Part shown: positions 18,845 to 28,531 of the stretch, one piece after another
Numbering within the stretch: the first letter of the stretch is position 1
How the letters are laid out: each line of letters starts with the position of its first letter
NCBI RefSeq assembly: GCF_031312595.1
Contig: NZ_CP133592.1
Span: 496,001 to 560,000 of the forward strand
Source: Methanolobus sediminis
GTDB taxonomy: Archaea; Halobacteriota; Methanosarcinia; Methanosarcinales; Methanosarcinaceae
Length of the DNA stretch: 64,000 nucleotides
Reading direction: 5' to 3'
Program-made: the position numbers and the translations under genes
Notes under the pieces: generated by a model
What the model saw: only the letters and a program-made list of their open reading frames with translations
What the model was told of the DNA's origin: nothing
Database searches by the model: none

Positions 18845-21672
18845 GTTTTGATAACATATTTGATTCATTTGATCAGAGAATCCAAGCTGCCCTGGAAAAA
18901 CAAGGGTTTAAAGCACCTACCGAACCACAGGAAAAAGTATTCCCATATATTCTCAAAGGTGACCACACATTCCTTATTGCTCCTACTGGTTCAGGAAAAA
19001 CCGAATCTGCAGTTCTTCCTATATTCCATGCCATTCTTGCTAAAAACCAGGAACAGAGAGTTGGAATATCAGCTCTTTACATCACACCCCTGAGAGCTCT
19101 TAATCGTGACATGCTTTCCCGAATACAATGGTGGGGAAAGGAACTTGGTATAGACGTGCAGGTCAGGCACGGAGATACTTCTCAGTATGAGAGACAGAAA
19201 CAATCACGCAAGCCGCCTGATTTTCTAATTACTACACCTGAAACTTTACAGGCGATGTTTACCGGTTCACGCCTTAGAAAGAACCTATCATATGTAACCC
19301 ATGTTGTCGTGGATGAGATACATGAAATGGCATCATCGAAAAGAGGAACTCAACTTTCTGTCGGCCTTGAAAGACTTGTGGAACTTTCAGGCGAATTTCA
19401 GAGAATCGGGCTTTCAGCCACAGTAGGTAATCCTGAAGAAGTGGCAAAGTTCCTTGCCGGTTCTGAAAGAGAAGTGTCCATTGTTTCTGTATCCCTGCTC
19501 AAACTTCTGGATTTTAGCGTTGTAAGTCCACAAGTTACTGACGAGGATATTGAACTCTCAAAGAAACTGGGATGCGATGTTAATTTTGCAGCACACATAC
19601 GCTGTGTAAGAGATATTGTTCTGGCCAATGTCTCCACGCTGGTTTTTGTGAATACAAGGCAGAGTGCTGAAGCACTTGCTGCCGGATTCAACATGCTGGA
19701 ATTACCAATAGGAGTTCATCACGGTTCGCTGTCCGTGGATTCACGTATCGAAGCAGAGGAATCATTCAAAAACGGTGACCTTCAGGGACTAATTTGTACT
19801 TCATCAATGGAACTTGGAATTGATATTGGTAATGTGGATCACGTGGTACAGTATGGTTCACCGAGACAGGTTTCCAGGCTCTTGCAGCGTGTCGGACGTG
19901 CAGGACACAGGATACACGAGGTTTCCAGAGGTACTATCATTGCCATGGATGCCGATGATGTGGCTGAGAGCATGGCAATCTGCAAACTTGCAACCGAAGG
20001 AAAGGTTGAATCAATTTCACCCCACATGAACTCACTTGATGTTGTGGCAAACCAGCTTGCAGGGATTGTGCTTGATTTCGGAGATATCGGGATTGATAAG
20101 ATACACAGCATCCTGAAGAGAGCTTATCCTTTCAGAAACCTTCGGATCGAGGTCCTCAGGAAAGTGATAGACCAGATCAAAGATTATCGTATGGTCTGGC
20201 AGGAAGAAGGTTCCGATAATATCAGCCGCAGGAAAAAGAGCTGGCAATACTATTATGACAACCTCTCCATGATTCCAGATGAGAAGAAATATGAGATTTT
20301 CGATATTGTCACCGGCAGGCCGGTAGGTATGCTGGACGAGGCTTTTGTTATCAACTTCGCCACTCCCGGTGCCGTGTTCATTACAAAAGGTGATATGTGG
20401 CGCGTCATTGAGATGGTAAGTGACCGCAACAGGATTAAAGTGGAACCTGTCAGGGGCATGGGAGAAATACCAAGCTGGACAGGTGAAGAGATTCCTGTTC
20501 CTTTTGAGGTTGCCCAGGAAGTTGCAAACATACGTTCTGTTATTGCAGGTTTGATAATAGAAGAAAAGGAAGATAGTGAAATTGCCACTGAACTGGCTGC
20601 TTTGTACCCTATTGACCCTGAAAGCCTTACAGAACTTCTTTCCATACTCAGAGAACATGTTGAAGGCGGTTATCCACTTCCTGATCAGCATCTTTTTGTC
20701 ATAGAGAACGACGGTGATGCAGTGCTGATAAACACTTGCATTGGCCACAATGCCAATGAGACGCTTGCAAAAGTACTGACTTCATTGCTGGCTGCAAGAT
20801 ATGGAAGTAGCGTGGCGCAAGAGATAGACCCTTACAGGATAAAGATGACACTGCCACGCAGGATCAAAGCTAAAGAAATTGAAACTCTTTTGCAGGATAT
20901 TCAGCCGGAGCACATTGAACCTATTATTGAGATGACACTGAAGAACACTTCGTTGATGAAGTGGAAAATGGTGCATGTAGCCAGGAAGTTCGGTGCCCTT
21001 AGCAAGGATATTGATTATGATAGAATAAGCATGAAGAAGCTTCTTGAGATCTATCGTGACACTGCAATGTATGACGAGGTTATCAGGGAGATATTCCATG
21101 ATATGCTGGATGTTAAGAGGGTAACGGAAATACTTACAAGGATGGCTGAAGGTGAGATTCGGCTTGTGGTGAGCAGATCAACACCAATAGGAAGCTCGGG
21201 TTTTTCCATGAAACGTGACCTTATAGCTCCGGAAAAGGCTGACAGGTCAATTGTTATGGCTTTGAAGGAACGCATTATGAATGACAATGTTATCCTTTTC
21301 TGTGTGCATTGCAAGAAATGGACATCAAGAAGACAGGTAAAGAATGTACCTGAGGAGATAATTTGTCCTGTTTGTGATTCGGGGATGGTGGCAGCACTCA
21401 AACCCTGGGAAGATGAAGAGATAAAACTTGTAAGAAAGCAGGATAAAGTAACTGCAAAGGAGGATATAAAACGTATCCGCAGGGTTTACAGGAATGCGAA
21501 TATTGTGATGACGCATGGAAAAATGGCAGTTATAGCACTTGCGAGCAGAGGTGTTGGCCCTGAGATGGCTACCCGTGTTATACAGAAAATGCGACATGAT
21601 GAGGAAGCATTCTATCGTGACATTCTGGTAGCTGAAAGAAACTATGCCAAAAACAAGAGATTCTGGAGCTGA
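18841..21672 (+). CDS. lhr: Lhr-type superfamily 2 DNA/RNA helicase
   Basis: 943 residues. Walker A APTGSGKT (47-54), Walker B DEIH (158-161), motif III LSAT (191-194) and motif [11 protein letters not shown]. These are followed by the winged-helix and Lhr-specific core (residues about 400-800) and a C-terminal zinc-ribbon-like CVHC...CPVC motif (from about residue 821). Lhr helicases are 3'-5' ATP-dependent translocases acting on DNA or RNA:DNA hybrids in repair. The ATG lies in the phosphoesterase stop (ATGA), indicating coupled translation. The size fits the Lhr core; the long bacterial C-terminal extension is absent. Confidence 0.92.
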   Translation: MSFDNIFDSFDQRIQAALEKQGFKAPTEPQEKVFPYILKGDHTFLIAPTGSGKTESAVLPIFHAILAKNQEQRVGISALYITPLRALNRDMLSRIQWWGKELGIDVQVRHGDTSQYERQKQSRKPPDFLITTPETLQAMFTGSRLRKNLSYVTHVVVDEIHEMASSKRGTQLSVGLERLVELSGEFQRIGLSATVGNPEEVAKFLAGSEREVSIVSVSLLKLLDFSVVSPQVTDEDIELSKKLGCDVNFAAHIRCVRDIVLANVSTLVFVNTRQSAEALAAGFNMLELPIGVHHGSLSVDSRIEAEESFKNGDLQGLICTSSMELGIDIGNVDHVVQYGSPRQVSRLLQRVGRAGHRIHEVSRGTIIAMDADDVAESMAICKLATEGKVESISPHMNSLDVVANQLAGIVLDFGDIGIDKIHSILKRAYPFRNLRIEVLRKVIDQIKDYRMVWQEEGSDNISRRKKSWQYYYDNLSMIPDEKKYEIFDIVTGRPVGMLDEAFVINFATPGAVFITKGDMWRVIEMVSDRNRIKVEPVRGMGEIPSWTGEEIPVPFEVAQEVANIRSVIAGLIIEEKEDSEIATELAALYPIDPESLTELLSILREHVEGGYPLPDQHLFVIENDGDAVLINTCIGHNANETLAKVLTSLLAARYGSSVAQEIDPYRIKMTLPRRIKAKEIETLLQDIQPEHIEPIIEMTLKNTSLMKWKMVHVARKFGALSKDIDYDRISMKKLLEIYRDTAMYDEVIREIFHDMLDVKRVTEILTRMAEGEIRLVVSRSTPIGSSGFSMKRDLIAPEKADRSIVMALKERIMNDNVILFCVHCKKWTSRRQVKNVPEEIICPVCDSGMVAALKPWEDEEIKLVRKQDKVTAKEDIKRIRRVYRNANIVMTHGKMAVIALASRGVGPEMATRVIQKMRHDEEAFYRDILVAERNYAKNKRFWS

Positions 21673-21708
21673 ATTGCTTTTATTTGTTAGGTATGTGGAA
21701 TAGATAAT

Positions 21709-21722
21709 CTTAATATAAATAC
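21709..21722 (+). promoter_or_regulatory. TATA-like promoter of 61-aa protein gene
   Basis: TTAATATAAATAC lies about 55-65 bp before ATG 21776, predicting a short leader with the ribosome site GGGAGGA at 21764-21770. Confidence 0.45.
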
Positions 21723-21775
21723 AAAACAAATTTAATATGGTTGAAGGTCATCGATCTTGAGCCGGGAGGAATAAA

Positions 21776-21961
21776 ATGCAATCTTTTATAGTTGAGCACT
21801 ATCTGCAAAAGAAGATCGACATTTATTGTGGTGGTCCTGATAGGTTCTTTGGGGTAGTTGAAGCATGTGCTGATGGTGTGCTGACCATCAAGGACAACGA
21901 TAAATACACACATATTGCCATTGATAAGATAATTGCCATATGGAGCGATGAAAAGAAGTAA
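21776..21961 (+). CDS. Orphan 61-aa protein, paralogue A (possible SH3/Sm-like barrel)
   Basis: 61 residues: a strand-rich small protein of the pattern FIVEHxLxKxxxxYCGGxxxFxGxVxACxDGVLT. It has its own TATA-like box and a strong ribosome site, so it is a real gene. A clear paralogue lies at 42482-42688 in this window. Both share FIVEH, YCGG, the ACxDGVLT turn and the HIxxDxI strand, with two conserved cysteines. The alternation of strands and the Gly-centred turn recall Sm/SH3-like barrels, but that is only pattern inference. Function unknown. Confidence 0.75.
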   Translation: MQSFIVEHYLQKKIDIYCGGPDRFFGVVEACADGVLTIKDNDKYTHIAIDKIIAIWSDEKK

Positions 21962-22000
21962 ACTGAATTGTTTACAAATGCTAATTTATTAGAAATATGC

Positions 22001-22014
22001 TTTTCTCTTTTTTT
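22001..22014 (+). terminator. T-tract terminator after 61-aa gene
   Basis: TTTTCTCTTTTTTT about 40 nt beyond the stop at 21961, with no stable hairpin. Archaeal RNA polymerase can terminate on such U-rich tracts alone. Confidence 0.4.
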
Positions 22015-22124
22015 ATAAACTATTTGTATCCAGATTATATTTATTCAATTTATTCCTGAGTTGTTAATGGTTATTAATTTGAATTTTTTGTCATTTTCTG
22101 CATCCTCCTGCATTAATCCAATAG

Positions 22125-22132
22125 TTTTATAT
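22125..22132 (+). promoter_or_regulatory. TATA box of mtaA
   Basis: TTTTATAT lies 56-63 bp before ATG 22188, which puts the transcription start near 22157 and gives a leader of about 30 nt. This is much shorter than the space upstream of mtaC. Confidence 0.5.
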
Positions 22133-22187
22133 CTGATGTTACGCAAATCTGGGTGACTAAAATCTACTCAACAGAGAAGGATTCATT

Positions 22188-23198
22188 ATGAACATGAAAG
22201 AAAGATTACTCAAAGCATTGAAAGGTGAAGAAGTTGACAAAGTACCTGTATGTACAGTAACACAGTCCGCTATTGTTGAGCTCATGGACCAGACAGGTGC
22301 AGCATGGCCAGAAGCACACACAGACGCACAGAAGATGGCAGACCTTGCAATCGCATCATACGAAGTATGCGGTCTTGAGGGTGTAAGAGCTCCATACTGT
22401 CTCACAGTACTTGCTGAGGCAATGGGATGTACCATCAACATGGGTACAAAGAACAGACAGCCATCCGTCACCGAGCACCCATACCCAAAGGGTGTTGAAG
22501 ACCTTAAGATGCCAGAGAATCTCCTCGGAACAGGCAGAATCCCTGTCGTAATGGAATGCATGAAGATCATCAGAGAGAAAGTAGGAGACGAAGTACCTAT
22601 CATCGCTGGTATGGAAGGTCCTGTAACCCTCGCATCCGACCTTGCAAGTGTAAAGAAGTTCATGAAATGGTCAATCAAGGCACCAGAAGACTTCAACAAG
22701 ATTCTCGACTTCGCATGTGATGCATGTATCGAGTACGCAAACGCACTCTTCGACGCAGGAGTAGACGTAATCAGTGTACCAGACCCAGTATCATCCCCAG
22801 ACCTCATGGCTCCTGACACATTCGACAAGATGCTCAAGCCAGTCCTTCAGAAATTCGCTGATGGTGTAAAGGGCCCAATGATTCTCCACGTTTGTGGTGA
22901 TGTAAGTGCAATTCTTGAAATGATGGCAGACTGCCACTTCGAGTCTATCAGTATTGAAGAGAAGGTAAAGGATCTTAAGGGCGCAAAGGCAAAGGTAGCT
23001 GGTAAGGTAACTATCTGTGGTAACGTATCAAGCCCATTCGTACTTCTCGCAGGCGATGAAGCAGCAGTAAAGGCAGCTGCAACAAAGGCACTCGAAGACG
23101 GAATCGATGTCCTCGCACCAGGCTGTGGAATTGCACCTGACACCCCAGTTGCAAACCTTAAGGCAATGGTCGAAGCAAGAAACGAATACTACGCATAA
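22188..23198 (+). CDS. mtaA: Methylcobamide:CoM methyltransferase, methanol-specific (MtaA)
   Basis: 336 residues of the uroporphyrinogen decarboxylase-like fold. It transfers the methyl group from methyl-Co(III) MtaC to coenzyme M. The zinc ligands of the family are all present: His234 and Cys236 in LHVCGD, and Cys313 in APGCGIAP. Close similarity to the MtaA branch (VDKVPVCTVTQ, PEAHT, MGTKNRQPSVT) rather than the methylamine MtbA branch supports methanol specificity, as does mtaCB nearby. Codon use is strongly biased (abundant GCA, CCA, AAG), as expected for a highly expressed catabolic gene. Cytosolic, monocistronic: own TATA box and a hairpin terminator. Confidence 0.93.
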   Translation: MNMKERLLKALKGEEVDKVPVCTVTQSAIVELMDQTGAAWPEAHTDAQKMADLAIASYEVCGLEGVRAPYCLTVLAEAMGCTINMGTKNRQPSVTEHPYPKGVEDLKMPENLLGTGRIPVVMECMKIIREKVGDEVPIIAGMEGPVTLASDLASVKKFMKWSIKAPEDFNKILDFACDACIEYANALFDAGVDVISVPDPVSSPDLMAPDTFDKMLKPVLQKFADGVKGPMILHVCGDVSAILEMMADCHFESISIEEKVKDLKGAKAKVAGKVTICGNVSSPFVLLAGDEAAVKAAATKALEDGIDVLAPGCGIAPDTPVANLKAMVEARNEYYA

Positions 23199-23212
23199 AA
23201 TCTTTAACAATA

Positions 23213-23253
23213 GCATGCCATAGTTTTACTATGTCATGCCACATTCTTTTTTT
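23213..23253 (+). terminator. Hairpin terminator of mtaA
   Basis: Arms GCATGCCATAG (23213-23223) and CTATGTCATGC (23229-23239) pair except for one central mismatch around a TTTTA loop. They are followed by a T-rich run (23245-23253). It ends the mtaA transcript before the HyuA-like gene. Confidence 0.7.
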
Positions 23254-23426
23254 CTTAAAATTATTAAATTTAATGTTTATTGCTGTCGTTTTTAGTCTTC
23301 GGCGTTAACATAAATCTTTAATATAACCTGAGCACATCTTTTATTGATCAAAGGTTATTTGCACAATTCACACGTCTTTTCAAATTTAACTTTGGTTCTT
23401 TTGCATTGTAAAACAGGAGATATATT

Positions 23427-25358
23427 ATGCACTATAGTCTAGGAATTGATGCAGGCGGTACGTATACTGATGCTATTCTTGTGAGAGATTCAGACGGAAC
23501 TGTAGTAGGTTCAGGGAAAGCACTTACAACATACCCGGATCTTGTAGAAGGAATCAAAAATTCAATTGATACCCTTGACCCTGAATACGTAAAAAAAGTA
23601 AATCTTGTATCAGTTTCAACTACTCTTGCAACCAATACTGTACTTGAAGGTACCGGAAGTCCTGTTGCTCTTATCCTTGTCGGCGAGCATCCCATTAAAG
23701 GAGATTTCCCCGCAAAGCACGTGCTTTCAATATCCGGAGGACATAGTTACAATGGTGAAGAGATTGAAAAACCTGATATTGCCGCAGTAAAGAAATTTGC
23801 TGAAAAGTACAAGAATGATGTTTCAGCTTTTGCTGTTTCTTCATTTTTCAGTATAAGGAATCCTGAACACGAATTGGAAATCACGACAGTTCTTCATGAG
23901 ATCACAGGATTGCCAGTTGTTTGCGGTCATGAACTCTCACAGGATCTTGGTGCGTATGAACGTGCAGTTACTGCATCTCTTAATGCACAGCTTCTTCCGA
24001 TATCCCATAAATTTGTCCAATCTGTTATCGACGAGATAAAAAGAAGAGAAATAGATGCACGTCTGCTTATGCTAAAATGTGACGGAACGGTTGTTGGTTT
24101 GAAAGATGCACTGGAAAAACCTGTTGAAACTATATTCTCTGGTCCTGCTGCAAGTCTTGTGGGAGCTTCATTCCTTTCAGGACTTGACACATGTGCAGTT
24201 GTCGATGTTGGTGGAACCAGTACCGATGTATCTGCCATAATGGACGGAATTCCTGAACTTTCTGATACTGGAGCGGTTGTAGGAGGATGGAAAACCCGTG
24301 TCCGTGCAACCAGGATGGAAACTTCCGCAATGGGAGGGGATAGTCATGTATGGACACGCAACAAAGTAATCCACATCGGACCACGAAGAGTGATGCCCCT
24401 CTGTCTTGCATCATCAAAATATCCGGGATTTCTGGATAAACTTAAAAGAAACCTGATTCCTAAGAGAAGTGTTCTTGATAGAAACATCCAGCCTACAAAG
24501 TTCTTCATGAGATCAGGTTTTGAACCTAAAGGACTTGAAGATTCTGAAGCCGAAGTCCTCAAAGCTATTGGCGATGAACCAATGAGTCTGGATGAAATTT
24601 CTGCAATTTCCACCCGCTATCCTTCTACTGTTATACTGGATTCACTAATACAGAAAAGGCTCATACAGTCAATAGGTTTTACTCCTACTGATGCTCTCCA
24701 TGTCCTGGGTGAGTATAACTCATGGGATGTAAAAGCATCAGTAATTGGAGCTGAAAAACTTGGAAAGCTGAATAAAATGACTGACGTGGAATTCAGTATC
24801 AAAGTAAAAGAAATAGTTGCAAAGAATATGGCTTTCAACCTGATGACTTACATCTTACCTGATATTGAAAGAAATGGCATTCAGAAGATTGTCGATGGAA
24901 AATTCAATGCACGATTTAAACTTGATATTCCTGTTGTACTCCTTGGTGGTCCGGTAGTAGCATACAAAGAGATTATTGAAGGAATTATAGATGCAGATAT
25001 CACGGTTCCAGAACATGCTCAGGTTGGTAATGCTGCCGGAGCTCTTTTTGGAAAAGGCATCCGAAGAATAGAACTTATTGTAAGACCGGTATCCATTAAC
25101 GATCTTGATGCAGGGTACTATGTATTCTCCCCGGAAGGAAGAAGTACTTTTACAGATTATCGTGAAGCTGTGGAATATGCTGAATTGCATGGAAAAGAAA
25201 TGGTTGTTGAATACATGGGTGAATGTGGTGTTAGCAGAGATAATCTCGATATTAAAATGACAAAACACACATTTTCTCCAGAAGACTGGAAGCATGATCC
25301 GGTTGAAACTGTGATACAAATTACAGGTATAGGTTATCCCAAGAAATTTACAAAATAA
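23427..25358 (+). CDS. Hydantoinase/oxoprolinase (HyuA)-family ASKHA protein
   Basis: 643 residues. HyuA-type motifs: GIDAGGTYTD (6-15), STTLATNTVLEG (64-75), FSGPAASLVGA (237-247) and VVDVGGTSTDVS (258-269). These place it in the N-methylhydantoinase A / oxoprolinase family, an ATP-using ASKHA fold. Residues about 373-420 (SEAEVLKAIGDEPMSLDEIS onward) look like an inserted winged-helix module. There is no HyuB subunit beside it, so a classical hydantoinase is unlikely. Position just downstream of mtaA and 155 bp from the convergent mtaB suggests a link to methanol metabolism, for example corrinoid or cofactor maintenance. This is inference. Confidence 0.75.
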   Translation: MHYSLGIDAGGTYTDAILVRDSDGTVVGSGKALTTYPDLVEGIKNSIDTLDPEYVKKVNLVSVSTTLATNTVLEGTGSPVALILVGEHPIKGDFPAKHVLSISGGHSYNGEEIEKPDIAAVKKFAEKYKNDVSAFAVSSFFSIRNPEHELEITTVLHEITGLPVVCGHELSQDLGAYERAVTASLNAQLLPISHKFVQSVIDEIKRREIDARLLMLKCDGTVVGLKDALEKPVETIFSGPAASLVGASFLSGLDTCAVVDVGGTSTDVSAIMDGIPELSDTGAVVGGWKTRVRATRMETSAMGGDSHVWTRNKVIHIGPRRVMPLCLASSKYPGFLDKLKRNLIPKRSVLDRNIQPTKFFMRSGFEPKGLEDSEAEVLKAIGDEPMSLDEISAISTRYPSTVILDSLIQKRLIQSIGFTPTDALHVLGEYNSWDVKASVIGAEKLGKLNKMTDVEFSIKVKEIVAKNMAFNLMTYILPDIERNGIQKIVDGKFNARFKLDIPVVLLGGPVVAYKEIIEGIIDADITVPEHAQVGNAAGALFGKGIRRIELIVRPVSINDLDAGYYVFSPEGRSTFTDYREAVEYAELHGKEMVVEYMGECGVSRDNLDIKMTKHTFSPEDWKHDPVETVIQITGIGYPKKFTK

Positions 25359-25461
25359 TCCATTATTTTTTTTGTAAAATTTGTTGAAAATTAGATTCAG
25401 AATAGATTAATTACTGTGGTATTTCTAAAAAACCAGACTTTACAGTAAAGTAAACAACTAT

Positions 25462-25501
25462 TAAAAAAAGAAAAAAGGAACAAGTTCCAAAAGAACTTGT
25501 T
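25462..25501 (-). terminator. Hairpin/T-tract terminator of mtaCB
   Basis: AACAAGTTC (25479-25487) and GAACTTGTT (25493-25501) form a perfect 9-bp stem with a 5-nt loop, 12 bp beyond the mtaB stop. On the minus strand it is followed by a long T-rich run (25462-25476). Confidence 0.85.
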
Positions 25502-25513
25502 TCGCTTCTAGAC

Positions 25514-26899
25514 TTAGAACTTGTAGTTGTCTTCTGGTCTGAAGACTGCGACTTCTGCCTTGTACTTCTCCATGCTGTCGCTCATGAAGGTAGACTCCTC
25601 GTCGGTCATTGCGTCGAGTGCTGCCTTTGCGTCGTTCAGAGCGTTGATCTCGAACTTGGACATTACGAGCTTCTTTGGATCTGCACTGGTCAGGAGGTCA
25701 CAGCATGCAATTGCTGCATTCTTTGAACGGAGGTAAAGGTTGTCTCCATCCTTTGCGATTGCTTCAGCAACCTTGTATGCGTTGTCGTATGCAAGGACGT
25801 ATCCCTGTGGGTCTCTGTACTTGTCAGAGAGTACGAGGATGTCACGGAGCATCTTTGCGTTGCCGGTCTCAGTTGCTACGTTGAGCATTGCTGCATCGTA
25901 GTTAAGGGACTCGGACCAGCACTGTACAGATGTACCACCGAATTCACCGTGGTATTCTACAGATTCGTTGGACCAGAGGTCACAGCACTGCATGACGAGG
26001 TTACCCATTACGTCAGAGTGAGCACAGGTTGAGGTCTTTCCTTCCTGAGCGATTGGGCATCCGGTGATTGCTTTTACGATTGTGTTCTCGTATCCACAGT
26101 CCTTTCCTGGACCCTGAGCACCTGCTTCATATCCTGCGAGTGTCCTTGGTGCGGAGATTGCTCTTGCGATGATTGCAATGGTGTGTGCAAGGTTCTTGTC
26201 AAGGAGACCACCTGCTATGAACATAGCGGTGTTTGCCTGTGAACAGTCTGTGTCACCAGCTGCAATTCTGCCCTTCTTGTCTGCAATCTTTCTGATGTCT
26301 TCCCAGATCATGGTCATGTCAATTGAACCGAGGCAGCCAATTGCGTAAACGAGACCAGGAATGTCGTTCCTGAGAATTGCGTAGTCGAGAACTTCTTTAC
26401 CACCCATTGTTTCGATGGACAGGAAGTCTGCTCCAGCGTCTGCTACAGCTTCGAATGACTCCATAAGTACGTCGTACTTTGGACCGATGAGTGCAAGGAG
26501 GTCACGGTTCTCACGAACGTCACCAGGGGTGTGCCTGAGTGCGGTCTTGATTCCGTATTCTTCATGGTATTCTTCCATGATGGTCTTCTGGACGTGTGCG
26601 ACTTCTCCTCCCCAGTCTGGGTTGTTGGTCATCTGTTCTACGTGTTCTGTCTCGAGTGAGATACCTGGGAAACCGACCTGTACTGCTCTTGCCATGATGT
26701 CGGTTGTGAGTCTGCGGTATTCAGAAACGAGTTTCTCCTTGGAGACACCAGCTTCTGGCCTTGGTGCATAGTTAACTTCACCAGTTACGTATCCTGCACC
26801 TACTTCTAATCCGAGTTCTGCTTTTACTGGGTAAACTGACTTACCGAAGATCATGTCGTCAGCATTCTTGTATGCAAGTGATGTGTATCTTTTTACCAT
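25514..26899 (-). CDS. mtaB: Methanol:corrinoid methyltransferase (MtaB)
   Basis: 461 residues from ATG 26899. A GTG nine bases upstream is open, but GAGGTGA just before the ATG is the ribosome site, and the resulting N-terminus (MVKRYTSLAY) matches known MtaB proteins. MtaB activates methanol on zinc and methylates the cob(I)amide of MtaC. The zinc ligands are conserved: Glu163 (SIETMGG), Cys219 (GDTDCSQ) and Cys268 (GKDCGYE), each one residue off the Methanosarcina barkeri numbering. Second gene of the mtaCB operon, 15 bp after mtaC. Strong codon bias indicates high expression. It forms a complex with MtaC. Confidence 0.96.
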   Translation of the reverse strand: MVKRYTSLAYKNADDMIFGKSVYPVKAELGLEVGAGYVTGEVNYAPRPEAGVSKEKLVSEYRRLTTDIMARAVQVGFPGISLETEHVEQMTNNPDWGGEVAHVQKTIMEEYHEEYGIKTALRHTPGDVRENRDLLALIGPKYDVLMESFEAVADAGADFLSIETMGGKEVLDYAILRNDIPGLVYAIGCLGSIDMTMIWEDIRKIADKKGRIAAGDTDCSQANTAMFIAGGLLDKNLAHTIAIIARAISAPRTLAGYEAGAQGPGKDCGYENTIVKAITGCPIAQEGKTSTCAHSDVMGNLVMQCCDLWSNESVEYHGEFGGTSVQCWSESLNYDAAMLNVATETGNAKMLRDILVLSDKYRDPQGYVLAYDNAYKVAEAIAKDGDNLYLRSKNAAIACCDLLTSADPKKLVMSKFEINALNDAKAALDAMTDEESTFMSDSMEKYKAEVAVFRPEDNYKF

Positions 26900-26914
26900 T
26901 TCTGTCACCTCTGT

Positions 26915-27676
26915 TTAGTGTTTGTGGAACTGCTCCTTAAGCTGTGCAAGACCCTTTCCTGAAAGGATTGCGTCTGCCATCTTTGGTGCGTCTGCTGCTT
27001 CTTCACCATAGATTCCGAGCTCGTACTGTGTAACGAAGTCCTGGTTTACTGCTCCGCCACCGCACTGGAATGGTATCTTGATACCGGACTCGAGGAGTCT
27101 GTCGTTTACTTCCTTGAATGCATACATTGTTGTTGTCATCAATGCTGTACCTGTGAGCATCATTGGGCTTTCCTTCTTTACAGCTGCGATAACTTCATCT
27201 ACTGGTACATCACGGCCAAGGTCAACTACTTCGTAACCAGCTGCTCTGAGGAGTGCTGCTACAATTGACTTACCGATGTCGTGTACGTCACCTTCTGCTA
27301 CGTGGCAAACAACCTTTCCTTTTGGTTTTGGTGCTGCGCCACCCTGTTCCTTACAGTATTCGATACCTTCAAGCATTGCATCTGCTGACATCATAACGTT
27401 TGGCAGGAAGATGACACCCTGGTCGTATAAGTCTGTGACGATCTTCATTCCTACCATAAGCACATCATCGATGAGTGCTACTGGGTCTGCTCCGCCCTCG
27501 ATTGCCTTCTCAAGACCTTCGATTACGTCGTCTTCTTCTCCATCGAAAATTGCAGCACAAATTGTCTTTGCAGGCTCTGTGCTTGGATAAAGTTCTGCTG
27601 CCATCTCTTCAGGTGTCTGTGCTTTTTCTTTAGCAACATTGTACCTAACTAATATTTTACTTGGGTCTATATCCAT
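26915..27676 (-). CDS. mtaC: Methanol corrinoid protein (MtaC)
   Basis: 253 residues. N-terminal helical cap (about 30-110), then a B12-binding Rossmann-like domain with the base-off motif DVHDIG (Asp130, His132, Gly135) whose histidine ligates cobalt. The further GTALMTTTM and QCGGGAV motifs bind the corrinoid tail. It accepts methyl from methanol via MtaB and donates it to MtaA. A strong ribosome site GGAGGTAG precedes ATG 27676. It leads the mtaCB operon, and an unusually large regulatory space (855 bp) lies upstream. Accidental oxidation to Co(II) would require a RamA-like activase, found 2 kb upstream. Confidence 0.96.
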   Translation of the reverse strand: MDIDPSKILVRYNVAKEKAQTPEEMAAELYPSTEPAKTICAAIFDGEEDDVIEGLEKAIEGGADPVALIDDVLMVGMKIVTDLYDQGVIFLPNVMMSADAMLEGIEYCKEQGGAAPKPKGKVVCHVAEGDVHDIGKSIVAALLRAAGYEVVDLGRDVPVDEVIAAVKKESPMMLTGTALMTTTMYAFKEVNDRLLESGIKIPFQCGGGAVNQDFVTQYELGIYGEEAADAPKMADAILSGKGLAQLKEQFHKH

Positions 27677-28531
27677 CTAATTCTACCTCCTTAGATTCAG
27701 ATTGACTTCCTACTGAAACGCTAGCATACATTCAAACGAAGTATGCCCAGATCAGCAGATGGGTATCTGTCAACATATGACCGGTAACATTTCGCAAAAG
27801 TCTCCACAACCATTTGCTAACATGTTTTAGTCATTTGCTAACTTCATCTTTCCACATAACCACGTATTCTAGATAGCTATATAAACCTAGCGGTTTTGAA
27901 TTTTTATAAAAATAAAACCATATATAGAAGAGATATATTTTTACACAGTACCACCAGATTTCATTTTTGTGGACTAATGGGTGACAAATAGCCTGATTAT
28001 ATTTAGAGTGTAAACCGATATTTACACAATATAATTCGCATTTATATCAAGTAAATTAAAGAAGTGACGGTTAACTTTAAATATAACTGCACGATTTTCC
28101 CGTTTTTAGACCAATAACTAAAGTTTGCTTGTTGAAAACGATTTAATTAGAGATATTAATATAAAAGATATATGCACTTTTTTCTTTTAACTGTACATCA
28201 TTGAAACGCACATAATTTTGATTGTCGGTGAGGAAATTATGATAGTGAATGGATTTTAGATTTTTTTTACTAATTGTTAACCGTTCGATTTAAGTAACGT
28301 CAAAAGTCGAAGTGTACAAATAAACTTACACCATAAAATGCAACAGTTAACAAACGTACATGTTATGCGTTATACTTATATACGACATGATTTTGGTGAG
28401 ACGCCTTACAAAAGAAAGATAGAAAAAGATCCGTACAAAACATGAATACAAAATGAGATCCTGGGTAAATACTGAATAAAAGTAATAAAAAAGATAGCAG
28501 CAAAAAGAATTGCTGCATTAATTTTTCATAA
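27677..28531. promoter_or_regulatory. 855-bp mtaCB upstream/leader region
   Basis: No gene is seen; the stretch is AT-rich. On the minus strand the best near TATA box is TTTATATA at 27885-27878, which would give a leader of about 180 nt. A second good TATA candidate (GTATATAAGT) lies near 28376-28385 and would give a leader of about 680 nt. Methanosarcina mtaCB operons are known for long leaders, so either is credible. The region also holds a direct repeat at 27811/27832 and three GTTAAC palindromes (28070, 28276, 28346). Confidence 0.6.
27811..27842. repeat. 11-bp direct repeat in the mtaC leader, 21-bp spacing
   Basis: CATTTGCTAAC occurs at 27811-27821 and again at 27832-27842. The copies start 21 bp apart, two helical turns, so one protein dimer could contact both on one face of the DNA. 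They lie 135-166 bp before mtaC. Confidence 0.6.
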
